DNA of 64,000 nt from Lineus longissimus (Eukaryota > Nemertea > Pilidiophora > Heteronemertea > Lineidae), in NCBI RefSeq assembly GCF_910592395.1, contig NC_088309.1, forward strand, positions 560,501-624,500, given 5' to 3'. Below are positions 48,201 through 60,012 of this stretch, piece by piece (position 1 is the first letter of the stretch; every line of letters begins with the position of its first letter). Made by a program: the position numbers and the translations under genes. The notes under the pieces are model-generated. The model was not told the origin of the DNA, made no database searches, and saw only the letters and a program-made list of their open reading frames with translations.

Positions 48201-51200
48201 ATACAATCGTTTTGGTGTCACCTGGTACGTTGTCATGACTGAACATGTCATTTTATACCGTCCACTTTGTAATTTCTTTTCAAACAATTCAACCTGTTTC
48301 AACCTTCTGGAATTACTGTAATTATTTCAGAAGGGGCTTACTGTAATCCTATTCCCATTCATCCTTGGCTTTAGTTGGATTTTGAATAATTCCAACTCCA
48401 CTGTTATTTGGTCACATGGGTGAGCTTATATCGTACAACTTGTAGTTGTCGTCCTTAGCATGGATTGAGTATCTACAATGGGATGGGCAGGTAGATAACT
48501 CTCTCTGCAAGGGGAGGAGCAAGAGAATGACTCTGTCTGCACCACCGTCTTCGCCGAAAAACAAGCCCCCCCCAGATAAAAATATTTGATACAACCCTAC
48601 TTCATGTACTTCAGAGCTGCAATATTGTTGAGGAAATGCACTGGCATTAGTGTGCCCATGCTGATCTCCACTGCTGCAGTAGACAATCATTAGCCCTGCC
48701 CATCCCTCTCACACAGTGGCTGTGACACGGAGGACCTCTATACTGCTTTGATCACTGCTCCCACAGTGGCTGTGACACGGAGGACCTCTATACTGCTTTG
48801 ATCGCTGCTCACACAGTGGCTGTGACATGGAGGACCTCTACACTGCTTTGATCGCTGCTCACACAGTGACTGTGACATGGAGGACCTCTATACTGCTTTG
48901 ATCGCTGCTCACACAGTGGCTGTGACATGGAGGACCTCTATACTGCTTTGATCGCTGCTCACACAGTGGCTGTGACATGGAGGACCTCTATACTGCTTTG
49001 ATCACTGCTCACACAGTGGCTGTGACATGGAGGACCTCTATACTGCTTTGATCACTGCTCACACAGTGGCTGTGACATGGAGGACCTCTATACTGCTTTG
49101 ATCGCTGCTCACACAGTGACTGTGACATGGAGGACCTCTATACTGCTTTGATCACTGCTCCCACAGTGGCTGTGACATGGAGGACCTCTACACTGCTTTG
49201 ATCGCTGCTCACACAGTGACTGTGACATGGAGGACCTCTACACTGCTTTGATCACTGCTCACACAGTGGCTGTGACACGGAGGACCTCTATACTGCTTTG
49301 ATCGCTGCTCACACAGTGGCTGTGACACGGAGGACCTCTATACTGCTTTGATCACTGCTCACACAGTGGCTGTGACACGGAGGACCTCTATACTGCTTTG
49401 ATCGCTGCTCACACAGTGGCTGTGACATGGAGGACCTCTATACTGCTTTGATCGCTGCTCACACAGTGGCTGTGACATGGAGGACCTCTATACTGCTTTG
49501 ATCGCTGCTCACACAGTGGCTGTGACATGGAGGACCTCTATACTGCTTTGATCGCTGCTCACACAGTGGCTGTGACATGGAGGACCTCTATACTGCTTTG
49601 ATTGCTGCTCACACAGTGGCTGTGACATGGAGGACCTCTATACTGCTTTGATCGCTGCTCACACAGTGGCTGTGACATGGAGGACCTCTATACTGCTTTG
49701 ATCGCTGCTCACACAGTGGCTGTGACATGGAGGACCTCTATACTGCTTTGATCGCTGCTCACACAGTGGCTGTGACATGGAGGACCTCTACACTGCTTTG
49801 ATCGCTGCTCACACAGTGACTGTGACATGGAGGACCTCTATCCTGCTCTACTCTATGTGCAAATAGTAAATCTCTGGCTTTTGTCATTCTGAATAGAGTT
49901 GATTGTGAAATACTGAAACGTTCAGTGATTACAATACAAGCATGACTTTAGGCCTGATCCTTTCTTTTGAAAAACCTCTTAGAATGAGGTGTTAAGAATA
50001 TATGTCTGTAAGAGGTTTAGTATTGCGTGGGAAAATTTTATTAGACATAGTTAGATGATAATTTTGATATTGCAAACTTTATAATAAACATGTACTTATC
50101 TGGACCACTTGGGCCATTATTGTAAAACAATATGTGATGAAAGTTTATTGTCTAGAAATTAAAAAAAACTTCTCTTGGCAAACTTGTTGGAGATTTGCCC
50201 TTTTGAAACTCATTGGTGAAACACCCTGGATGAAATCCCTCCCACATTGAGAAAGACTTATAGCATGTATAGACGTCCCCATCATAGCTAGCTCTCTACC
50301 ATCCACCCAACATGATCATGGAGACACACGGTTTCCTCGACTGATGGGAACGTGGCACTCCTTCTCTTCGCACTACTGGGCAACATCCAATCTTCAAACA
50401 TCAATATCATTCATTAACACAGACTGTGCGTGGGCGTTCGTATAACGCTGCACTTGGCTAATATGCTACACATCACCGTCGCTGTGCCGTGTTACGCTAT
50501 AGTGCGCTCATGTCAAGAACGGGAGATTTCAAAGAATTCATCCCTGAATATTGGTTTTGTGCAGTAACAGTGCTACACCTCAGGAGTTATGGCGCGGTTA
50601 AGTCAGGCTAAACCCCCGCATTGATTTGCCGATGGTGTAACATACAAAATGAACATTGCGTCTCAATGACAGGAAATCTGACGAGGAAGTGGGAGTGAGG
50701 GGTCAAGGTCATGAGATAGGATGGTGAATCAAAGCAGAATAATGAATGAGCTGCGGTGATAGTAAACATGATGGTGATGACCTGTGTGTGGGGCTGTGGT
50801 GTGAGGTTATTGCCCCCTTCCACGAACAAGCAATGGCATTGGGGAGTGGGGGAAAATCCTGATGGCAGGTACAGGCAGGATATTTAACGGATGCTGAGGT
50901 CCTCATAATGTGTCGCGCCAGGGGGAGAGGTACCAGTTGGATCAGTGGGTCCTACGTTAGGGCCCAGTTCACGAAACCCTGCAAACTTCCATGTCATGGG
51001 AGTCAGTGAAGACATACCTGTGCTTGATGTGGGCATTATGATGATATCCTTGAATGTCTTATTCTTTCAGTCGAGGAGAATTTAAATAAATTGAAATTCC
51101 AGCTGTGGCCTTGGATGGTGTGAATGGGAAATGACTCATCCATGAGGGCTGATGATTGGAAATGACTCCTCCATAAGGGATAGGGCTGGGGATGGATATT

Positions 51201-54200
51201 GGAAAAGACCTTAGTCATCAGGGCTGGCCATAAAGGCTTTAGCCATAAAGGACAGCACCGTTTTATGGGCAGGTGCCATGATAGCGCTTGTTCTATTTCT
51301 TGAAGATTCTTTAGGTCTTTATTGAAATAAATGGTTGATATTCCAACAATGGAAAATTCTTGCTTGGCATTCCTCCAGTTCTTGCCATAAGTGCAGGAGG
51401 TGTTGACTTTGTACATGAATTAAACGAGGTGAAGTGAAACTGAGAGGAAGTGAGGAGTAAACTTCCATGGTATTTACCTGTCGATGCGCTGAAAGGAAGG
51501 TATTTACTTTAAAATAACATTTTGATGATGCAGGTAGACGTGTACAACACCATTGCAGTCCAGACTCCATGTTAGATTTATTGAAACAGCAAATTACCCA
51601 TTCTGTGGGCATGTTGAGATATGTAAAACCTTCAATGAATGGATCTGTGAACTTGGTCCTTTTCCTTTCTGATCTTGTGACTATTTCCTATTGTTTGCGT
51701 CGCATACTTGAATTGCTCAGATTATGTTAGGCTTGTTATTTGAGCTGCTGGTCACCTCATTTCAGTGGAACCTCCCTTGGCAAAGACCCCTCTAACTCCT
51801 CTTCATAACACAATCGTTTTTGTCAAAAAGGTGGAGATCTGAAAAAGACCCAAAACATTTTTGCTTCCTTCGGCAATCATCATGTGATACATGGTATATG
51901 AGGTATTTCCTGTGAAGCAATGGTTCCCACGTTGTTCTTGATGTTTTTGGGTTAAGAAAACATCTGCCTGTGGAGGGAACGCTGAAAACATTGAAACAAA
52001 CGTTTTCATATTCATTGTCACATGGATAAAATAAGCCCTTTGAACACCATTTAATCTTTGTCTCTAGAAAGGAGAGGATCAGTCTTCCCAAGTTAACAGT
52101 ACAGGTGCTGCCATGGTTTGTCAGAAAGTGGAACTGAAATAAGTCAGTGTGGGGGGGGGTGTTGGTGTCATGTCGGAGACTTTCCAGGGAATTCTTCCTG
52201 GTATGATGCACTAGAGTTTTGTTGACTTGGTAATGTGGACCACTTGACTCTGGCGGAGGGGAGCCTCCCAAACCTCACATGTTAATGAGGTTTTCTAATA
52301 TAAAACCTACTCTGTGAAAGAGGGTAACTATCAGGCATGGTCATCTGGCCTCGTTTCCTCGGGCTTCACATCTGTTTTTGCGGTGTCCCTTCACCCAATC
52401 TCTTTAATTCTCTCATTGCAGTCGATGAAGCCAAAGGGAGGAGTTTTCTGCTACCTGATCACAGAAGCTAGAGAAACGACAGCGCTTGAGATGCCGGACC
52501 ATGAGAACACATTTGTGTTGAAGGTAAGGAGACATTTCAAACAATTCTTTGTGTTTGGGCTGTCTGAGGGCTCTATCGAGTGCCAGGGGCTATTGGCCTC
52601 ATGACGTTTTATTCGACCAGGGAGTACGAGGGCTCTATCGAGTGCCAGGGGCTATTGGCCTCATGACGTTTTATTCGACCAGGGAGTACATCACTAGCTA
52701 TACATGTTTCTCTCTTGAAGCATCTTTCCCTCAGGGGCAATCGAAATAAAGAGACTTTCCCAAGATCACAGCCCCTAATGTTCAATACTGTGCTCTCTTT
52801 CAGGCTGAAAATAATCAAGAGTACATATTTGAGGCAAATGACGTGGAAGAAATGAAATCATGGCTGTTGGCAATACGCCAGTTTACGCGGACGGAGTTGT
52901 TTGATCACCAGGCTGCCGGCAGGTTAGTACGCCACTGAAAACCAATATATCCACTCTTTTTGATAAAACGTTTCTTGCAGAATTATTTACTGGTGGTGAT
53001 ATCATTATTGCACTGATTGAGTTCATCTGTCCATGGAGACAAATACAAAACACTATTTAATATACAGAACAAGTCCTTTGGGGGGAATATTTCACTTGGG
53101 GATGATTTAGAGCTTTTTTGTGTGGTTTTTGAGTGGCTATATCTTACCATTTAAACTAATCAAACTCAAATCTTGTTATTTATACTGTGCGTCCATATTG
53201 GCATATTTGATGAGTTTTGACAAAAATCTCCTTATTTTACAGTCTTCTTGCTGCTGCAAGTGGTAAAATCCAGGCTGGGCTTACAGTCAACTTGCCGCCT
53301 ATCAAAAGTGCAGGTACGTTACAATAGTGTCACAAACCAGATTGAACTTCCTCAGTTTCTCATTCAAGTCTGATCATTTTAGTGTAGATATGTTTCCCAT
53401 TAAGGGAAATAAACTGGTTCAAGTTTCAAAAAGGACGGATGGAACGTGTGGCCAATAAATGTGCCTTCGGCATGTACATGTATCAGCCCACATGGCTGCA
53501 GATAGAATCAAAAAATCACGCCCGGTTCAATGTGTGCCCATGTTTTGCTCCTGTTTTACTAACAGTGCATGTAACGTGTAAGGTTCTTTTATTGAAAGAG
53601 GGTTAGTTAGAACTGTGTGAATGTTAACCCTTGAAAGGTGTGTTGGACGTAAGAATGTTGATGACTTTTTTGACATCTTGGACCAAGACCGAGGAGAAAT
53701 GTTTGTAAAACTCCCACTAATAGTTAAAACACTTGATGATAGATGGCTCTTCTGGTATGAAGCCACAGACACTCGTGAATACGTAATGAGTCGGCAACCT
53801 TCTCTCCTAGTTCAAAACGTCATAACATCCTAAGTCTCCCATACTTTTCAAGAGGGCATATTCTCTTGCCGTGGTTTGATCCATTATCATTCATCTTTAT
53901 GTTGTTGACGTCTTCTCTAATTTGATTGTTTTGTTTTCCATCAATGTTCAGTTCAAAGTTAGATCACCAAGTACAATCATTTGGCCTCCTCTGTTTCACT
54001 GACGGCAGCTGAATGGATTTCTTCCTGCATGTGAGGGCCGCACTTGGACATCTGAATGCAGTATGCAATCAAACAATAATGGTTCCTGGAAGATTTTTCA
54101 TGGTGTTCAGTGGTCAACTGCAAAACAATTACTGTTGGTGAAGCTGTTAATGTTGAGAATTCTACTGAAAACTGAATTGAACAAGCTTCAAAATCGTCTC

Positions 54201-56791
54201 AGAACTAATGCAAACTTTCACTGATGAATTTCAGAAGCGGAAACGATTCATGTTTTCCACTCTCAGCGACGTTCCTCCCATGGCAGTGTAGCTAGTGATA
54301 ATCCACCGGAGGTGCCTCCGAGGACACCCAGTCGACCTTTCAGCACAATAGCAACATCCGGTAGCAGTGGGGGACTATCTCTCAGGTTCTCTAATACCCC
54401 CAGTGAAACAGGGTCCCCAAGATCAGGTTCGTACTAACAATGTCAAACAAATGTGGAAAATATGAAGCGTTAGATTGTCCTAATCGGGATTTGTATTCAC
54501 CGGCTAAGTTGCGACTTTCGTGGTCTTAATTCCTCATCAATACCAAATTTGAGAATTGCTTCAATCTTTTGCAACATATACATGTTCTAGGGGGTCCAGT
54601 AGACAGTGCTGCCACCCTCCCTCATATACATGTTCTAGGGGGTCCAGTAGACAGTGCTGCCACCCTCCCTCATATACATGTTCTAGGGGGTCCAGTAGAC
54701 AGTGCTGCCACCCTCACTCATATACATGTTCTAGGGGGTCCAGTAGACAGTGCTGCCACCCTCCCTCATATACATGTTCTAGGGGGTCCAGTAGACAGTG
54801 CTGCCACCCTCCCTCATATACATGTTCTAGGGGGTCCAGTAGACAGTGCTGCCACCCTCCCTCATATACATGTTCTAGGGGGTCCAGTAGACAGTGCTGC
54901 CACCCTCCCTCATATACATGTTCTAGGGGTCCAGTAGACAGTGCTGCCACCCTCCCTCATATACATGTTCTAGGGGTCCAGTAGACAGTGCTGCCACCCT
55001 CCCTCATATCCATGTTCTAGGGGGTCCAGTAGACAGTGCTGCCACCCTCCCTCATATCCATGTTCTAGGGGGTCCAGTAGACAGTGCTGCCACCCTCCCT
55101 CATATACATGTTCTAGGGGGTCCAGTAGACAGTGCTGCCACCCTCCCTCATATACATGTTCTAGGGGGTCCAGTAGACAGTGCTGCCACCCTCCCTCATA
55201 TACATGTTCTAGGGGGTCCAGTAGACAGTGCTGCCACCCTCCCTCCTTTCATCTTTCCGTAAATTTGTATTTTCACTCATCAACTGACGAACCTTGTCAT
55301 GCCACTTTTTATTTATCATTCATTTTGTTCCACATCCTTCATACAGTCAGCGATCATTTGTGAGAGCTTGCTTTTGTCCATTATCATCTGTTAGCCATTC
55401 ACCGATTTCCGAAAGCAAGTTTTAAAGCCTCACAGTATAATCTTCTTGGCTCTTTTCTGTGGGATGCATCATGTGCTTCTTCAGACATACCTATCATAAT
55501 CTTCATGGTCTTTTTGCAAGATATGTTAGATATAACCACTGAGGCAATTGACAGAAAACTTTGTGAGCCCTCCAAAATTGGCTCATAAGGCATGTGGCAT
55601 TAGAATGAAAAAAAGTATTGTTCGTGAAGTTACACAGGTCATGAGGTGAGCTCATGGTCCCTGAACCATTTCACTATCCACCCTTGTTTTCCTTTACTTC
55701 AGGGTGTCAGTCAAAACATGACCTCATTGAAATACCTTGCAGCTTTTGACTGAAGTATAATACCATCATAACATGTGTAACCAGCTGGTGTAAGGAATGT
55801 TAATTGACAGGCATGAGAACACAATGCCTCCTGGCTTTTCATTGGTAAACATTTCCTAAAGCTCTATAATCCATGATGGTATTATTCTTATCAGACATTG
55901 TCATTCATAACAATTTGGCGTTTCAATGTGGCCTTGAGTTATACCTTGTCACCCATGTTGACTGCTTGCTTTTTCAGTGCCGAGCCATCTGCGTTCAAGT
56001 GACTCAAATATCGATGTGGTGTTGCGAGACTACCCATGGTTCCATGGCACCCTCTCACGAATGGATGCGGCCACCTTTGTACTTCAACACAACATGAACG
56101 GCCATGGCATATTTCTTGTTCGGCAGAGTGAAACACGGAAAGGAGAATATGTGCTCACATTCAACTTCCAAGCCAGGGCAAAGGTAGCCTTCTAGTCTTA
56201 TCTAATGTCTGATTTAAAGGTTGACTTGGGCCAGGAGCTATAATGGTCTTTCAATGACTCTGGACAAGGCTGTATTGGTTTCTGTGTCTAGATGTGGCTA
56301 TAGTAATGGCTTTCTGGTCTCTAGACACCTATAGACATGGCTATAGCAATGGCTTTCTGGTCTCTAGACACGACATGGCTATAGCAATGGCTTTCTAATC
56401 AAATGTGTTTCTGCTCTCTTTTCAGCATCTCCGTATGACTATCAATAATGAAGGACAGTGCCGCGTGCAGCATCTGTGGTTTCAGACAATATTTGACATG
56501 CTCGAGCACTTCCGCACGCATCCAATCCCGCTTGAATCCGGTGGTGTGTCGGATGTGACGTTGACAGATTATGTTGTCTGTGTGGAGAGGCCTCGCAGCA
56601 TGTCGCACAACACCACGCATTCCTCGGGCTCAAGTCAGTCTGGATCTGGTGCTGTTGCCATTCGTGTTGCTGACAATTCAGTTTGGACAGCTGGTGGTTC
56701 GGTGCGCATGCGTACAGAATCGCTGGAGAATATGGCGCGAGAACAGGCCGGTCATGGAAGGGCAGTGGAAAATCATTATACATTTGTATGA
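45220..56791 (+). CDS. SH2B-family adaptor (SH2B1/2/3, Lnk orthologue)
   Basis: SH2B adaptors dimerise, bind membrane lipid through a PH domain and dock on activated receptor tyrosine kinases and JAK2 through SH2. Exons: 45220-45903, 52422-52523, 52804-52922, 53243-53313, 54235-54426, 55978-56183, 56426-56791; 1,740 nt, 579 aa, all phases consistent. Residues about 9-70 form the Phe-zipper dimerisation region ([20 protein letters not shown]). A basic stretch with [14 protein letters not shown] follows, then the PH domain (about 180-300), whose end carries [18 protein letters not shown] Ser/Pro linker leads to SH2 (YPWFHG from 408; FLVRQSE with phosphotyrosine-binding R438; [19 protein letters not shown]). 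The protein ends HYTFV, with a class-I PDZ-like T-F-V tail. It is shorter than human SH2B1 (756 aa). The donor of exon 6 is weak (AAG|GTAGCC). The PH domain is split by a 6.5-kb intron. Confidence 0.95.
45987..46115. mobile_element. 129-bp inverted-repeat element (MITE-like) in SH2B intron 1
   Basis: A 41-bp left arm (45987-46027, starting CTTACACCAGGCGGAGGAAG) and a right arm (46075-46115) are inverted copies with about three mismatches. Between them is a 47-base spacer containing no open frame of note. It starts 83 bp after the SH2B exon-1 donor. No convincing target duplication was seen at the edges. Confidence 0.75.
46641..47041. mobile_element. 389-bp foldback MITE with 6-bp target-site duplication
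   Basis: The element proper is 46647-47035, starting TATGGGCGGTTATTTCCGC and ending with its reverse complement. It is flanked on both sides by CCCAAG (46641-46646 and 47036-47041). The outer arms match base for base for roughly 90 bp, and inversion continues imperfectly toward the centre, so nearly the entire element can fold on itself. The interior repeats the motif AAATAGACGTTTGGTGGCG in both orientations. There is no coding capacity. It is a non-autonomous DNA transposon; the superfamily is not identifiable by eye. Confidence 0.9.
47042..48700 (+). other. SH2B intron 1, unannotated part
   Basis: No gene, array or long open frame was recognised. A segment at 47430-47560 contains GGTTCGAAGTCC, resembling a polymerase III B box, but lacks a matching A box and tRNA fold. 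The strand composition is ordinary. Confidence 0.5.
48707..49847. repeat. 50-bp minisatellite, about 23 copies
   Basis: Units of exactly 50 bp carry CACAGTGGCTGTGACATGG, AGGACCTCTATACTGCTTTG and ATCGCTGCTCA. Variation is restricted to a few sites: GACACGG/GACATGG, GTGGC/GTGAC, ATCGCT/ATCACT and TATACT/TACACT. Each unit includes the small palindrome CACAGTGGCTGTG. It lies in SH2B intron 1. Confidence 0.97.
49848..52421 (+). other. SH2B intron 1, distal part, no gene seen
   Basis: Several open frames on the minus strand (for example 51036-51416 and 51792-52271) lack resemblance to known families, codon periodicity or coherent splice sites. A G-run lies at about 52151-52160. Nothing else could be supported in this 2.6-kb stretch. 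Confidence 0.5.
52566..52689. repeat. Perfect 62-bp tandem duplication in SH2B intron 2
   Basis: 52566-52627 and 52628-52689 are identical. The unit starts GAGGGCTCTATCGAGTGCC and ends GACCAGGGAGTAC. It begins 42 bp after the donor of the exon ending at 52523. Complete identity shows the duplication is recent or allele-specific. Confidence 0.97.
54577..55245. repeat. 48-bp minisatellite, about 14 copies, in SH2B intron 5
   Basis: The unit contains CATATACATGTTCTAGGGGG, TCCAGTAGACAGTGC and TGCCACCCTCCCT. Two units lack one G (47 bp), and two have TATCCATG in place of TATACATG. Because 48 is a multiple of three, the array creates long repetitive open frames on both strands; the 47-bp units break them. 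It is intronic, between exons 54235-54426 and 55978-56183. Confidence 0.97.
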
Positions 56792-59700
56792 CATGAATCT
56801 CTGTTGACGGTGATGATACCCAAGAAATCTGCCACCTTAGCTTGGAATGGCTGAGGTCATGTGCCTTCTTCATTTGAGCATCAGGAGGAGACATTGCCCA
56901 CTCGGTTATTTTGATCAAATATTGGGTGCGGATTCTTCTCTGTGAGGAATGGTGAGAAGAGACAAGTCGAACATTGGATGAGTTGCCTTTCTGGGAACTC
57001 TTTATGACCACATTTGAACGTTCTGATCATAACAACTGTGTTGTAACCATATAAGACAGTGTCAATGTTCCTGTATTGGGTTGGCTGGAGGATACGATAG
57101 TTGTGATTTGGAGGCCAGTTTGTCCTGCGTGTGTGCAGGTCGTTGTTAGTGAGCCTGAAAGGGCGAGAGTATGTTACAGTTGTGATCGAGGGGATTAGAT
57201 GCTGCTTAAGTAGAGAGCGAATATATTCAGGTAGAGATCAGGGTTGCTGTGAATAGACCAGTTTTATTGGTCATTGCTTGTGATGAGTAGGGGTCGCCTG
57301 CGTTGCATTGGTCAGTTTAGCAAAACACATCGACAAAAGTAAGTTCCTCCCTTAAGTCCTTGTATTCTCTCATAACACTTGATGGGTTGGGACCATGATT
57401 GCAGCGGAATTTGATGATCATTTAAAATACAGACAATAGACAATCTTATGTAGTGAACTTAAAGTTTGATATTTTGCGCCAAAGTGAGTGTATGTTGTCA
57501 TTGCTATAAGGGAGGACTTGCTTTTGTTATGCTGTGTTTCACATGTACTTAGTGTTCCTCTATGATGTGTTAATCCTAAATATCAAGCCAGTATAAAGTA
57601 TTTTGGAGAACCGGTAGCATAAAACGACAAAAAAATCAAAGAAGCTATGCTTGATCCCATATTTGATAGATTTAGTATGTCAAGATTTAGTGTGTAATCG
57701 AGGTTTGTTTCTTGTCTCTGATACACCTGACAACATCTTCATGTTTTAGGTAGTTACAAGGTCACTTGCTTTGCTACGTATTGAAGTCAACTGTAAATGA
57801 TCGTCTGAATGCCTTGTTCAATATCAGTTTCAATTGCTATTAATTTTGTCTAATTCTTTGAAATGGAATATTCAAAATATGTGGAACATATGTATTTGAT
57901 ATTCATAAGTATTGATGTGTTGGTATAATCTGGATGATAATATTACAACTGATAATTATAGCTGATGTACTGGAAACCTGGAACTATTTGTGTGCCTTTA
58001 TTTTCACATTTACAGATACAGTCCTAATCACAATTGACATCCTTCCTGCTTCGTGCGAGTTGCGTGCCAGTGACACACCAGACACACGCTTATCTCTGTG
58101 TTTCGCGTGAATAACGGTTAATGATTGTAAAATGATAAATTAAAGGTACAGCGTCCCAATTTCATGAGATACAAAATCAAATGTTTGCGAATCTTTCCAG
58201 TTTGACATTACATGTGGAGTGCCATCAGGTCATGTTGTCATTTTCCAGTCGATAAGGTTTTTGAATTGTAGTGGTAGATCAAAGGTACAAGGTACTTAGG
58301 CCTTCAATATCTATTTCATATACATTATTTATATTCCCACCAGCATATGTTTGGGGGATACAATGTATGCTATAAAGTGTCTGTATTGACATGTGTTGTA
58401 AAGGGTGCCAAACTTCATTCAGTTAATTACTTTCTCTAAAGAATAATTGTGCCATCGAACTTGGTTGGACATACTTTGAATAGAATTGGGCATACAATGT
58501 ACATGCAGCCAAGGCTTGTGACGCGAATGACTTGAACAGTGGGCTGAAGATGAATCTAAAAGACGAATTCATGAATATATCCAAATTGAAAAAAAACATG
58601 TACTGGATTGCCATTAAAACACCCTGTACTAAAGGGTTGATAACTCGATACATATTTACAGTTAACTAATGAACGTCAGCACACACAAAGATAACTATTT
58701 TTGACAAAGACATTGTAAAAAGTCATAATAGCCTTCTGATTCTACACAAACTCAACATTTGTTTGATTGCTAGAAGAGATATTTGTGCAGGTCACTTTTC
58801 TTTCAGACAAAACTACGAGCTGTGGCGGTCATGGAATATGAAATCCATCGCCAGGTGATGCACTCTTTTGTGTTTATCATTTAAATTCTTGTTGTTGTAG
58901 AAATATATTCAGCCGAAAATGATTCAGTTTTGATGGTTTGATGTGATATCAGATACAGGCTTCAAAATAACCTGGGTGAGGGGAGGTTTACACTGAGTGT
59001 GATTTCACGTTGCACTGCAGCCAGACAAATGAAGAATCTCACGTGGATGCCTCAAATCACATCCAGTGAAAACCTACTCTAAGTTTGTTTTTGTCCCCAT
59101 TGACCATTGTTATTGTTTGTCTAATCAAATTCATTGTTGGCATTGTTATAATACATGAGGTGATATTGTTAACAATTATATAAAAAGTCTGTTTATTCTT
59201 GGTATATGCATCATGGGTGATTGGTACAACCCTCTCTCTCATTCTGTGTAAGTGTTAGTGTGAATCTCATAGACAATTAAAACTTCTCCTCTTTCGTTGT
59301 CCTCCTCTTCAAAGCTGACAAAGCGAACACACCGAGTCAGTTTCTTCCTTTGCAGATCTTTCTTATATGAATACTCAAGGATGCTAGGATCTGATATGAA
59401 TTGACCTTACTTTATGATACCTTAAAACAGAGCTAGTACTTCACCATCAGAGAAAGACTTTGATGTCACCTATTGTTTTATTCTCCCAGTGAGACCAGAA
59501 TGGAACTAAAATTGATTGAGATTGATTTGTCGAATCACATGGAACATTTTCACATGAATTCAGCTTGTTTTATGGTATGAGTCGTTTAGTGTAGTTGATA
59601 GATAATCACACCACATTGAAGAGACATTTCACGGGTTGCCACCACCTCCTTGATATTCTTCAGTGACAGAGTTCCTAAATAGAGGGCATTCGCAGATTAC

Positions 59701-59870
59701 ATCAGTAACTGAATCATCGGATCACTGGTTCTTTCCGATGAACAATGGAGTTTTCCCTAACTTAACATTTCCGGCTCAGCGATGGAACCTTGAAAATTCT
59801 TGCCATTGTTTCTGAATTGTCATCTGCTTGTGTGAAAACTATATAATATCAATAAAGTATATTTAAATGC
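56792..59870 (+). other. SH2B 3'UTR, about 3 kb, with polyadenylation signal at 59851-59856
   Basis: No coding resemblance follows the SH2B stop codon. The first canonical AATAAA found is at 59851-59856, followed within 25 bp by an A-run and a GT/T-rich stretch like a cleavage downstream element. The intervening sequence is A/T-rich and repeat-poor, unlike the flanking DNA. A 3-kb 3'UTR is therefore likely, though shorter isoforms are possible. Confidence 0.55.
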
Positions 59871-60012
59871 AAAAAAATGTTTTTGTTTTCGTTGAAAGTC
59901 CCAATCCTCCCAAAGACGGGTCATAGATTATGTGTATTCACTGCCAATCAGTGGTATCAGTTGCTGGTTTGAGGTTAAAGGTCATATTATGACCTCCCAG
60001 GAGACTTAAAGT

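Noticed and set aside
48707-49847. CRISPR-like array of regular repeats
   Set aside because: Units are contiguous 50-bp tandem copies without unique spacers, in an animal intron.
51792-52271. 159-aa minus-strand open frame in SH2B intron 1
   Set aside because: No family resemblance and no supporting splice or promoter features; the amino-acid composition looks like random translation of A/T-rich DNA.
54556-54984. 142-aa and 122-aa repetitive plus-strand frames and a 78-aa minus-strand frame
   Set aside because: They come from the 48-bp intronic array; the exons on either side join in phase without it, and no family resemblance exists.
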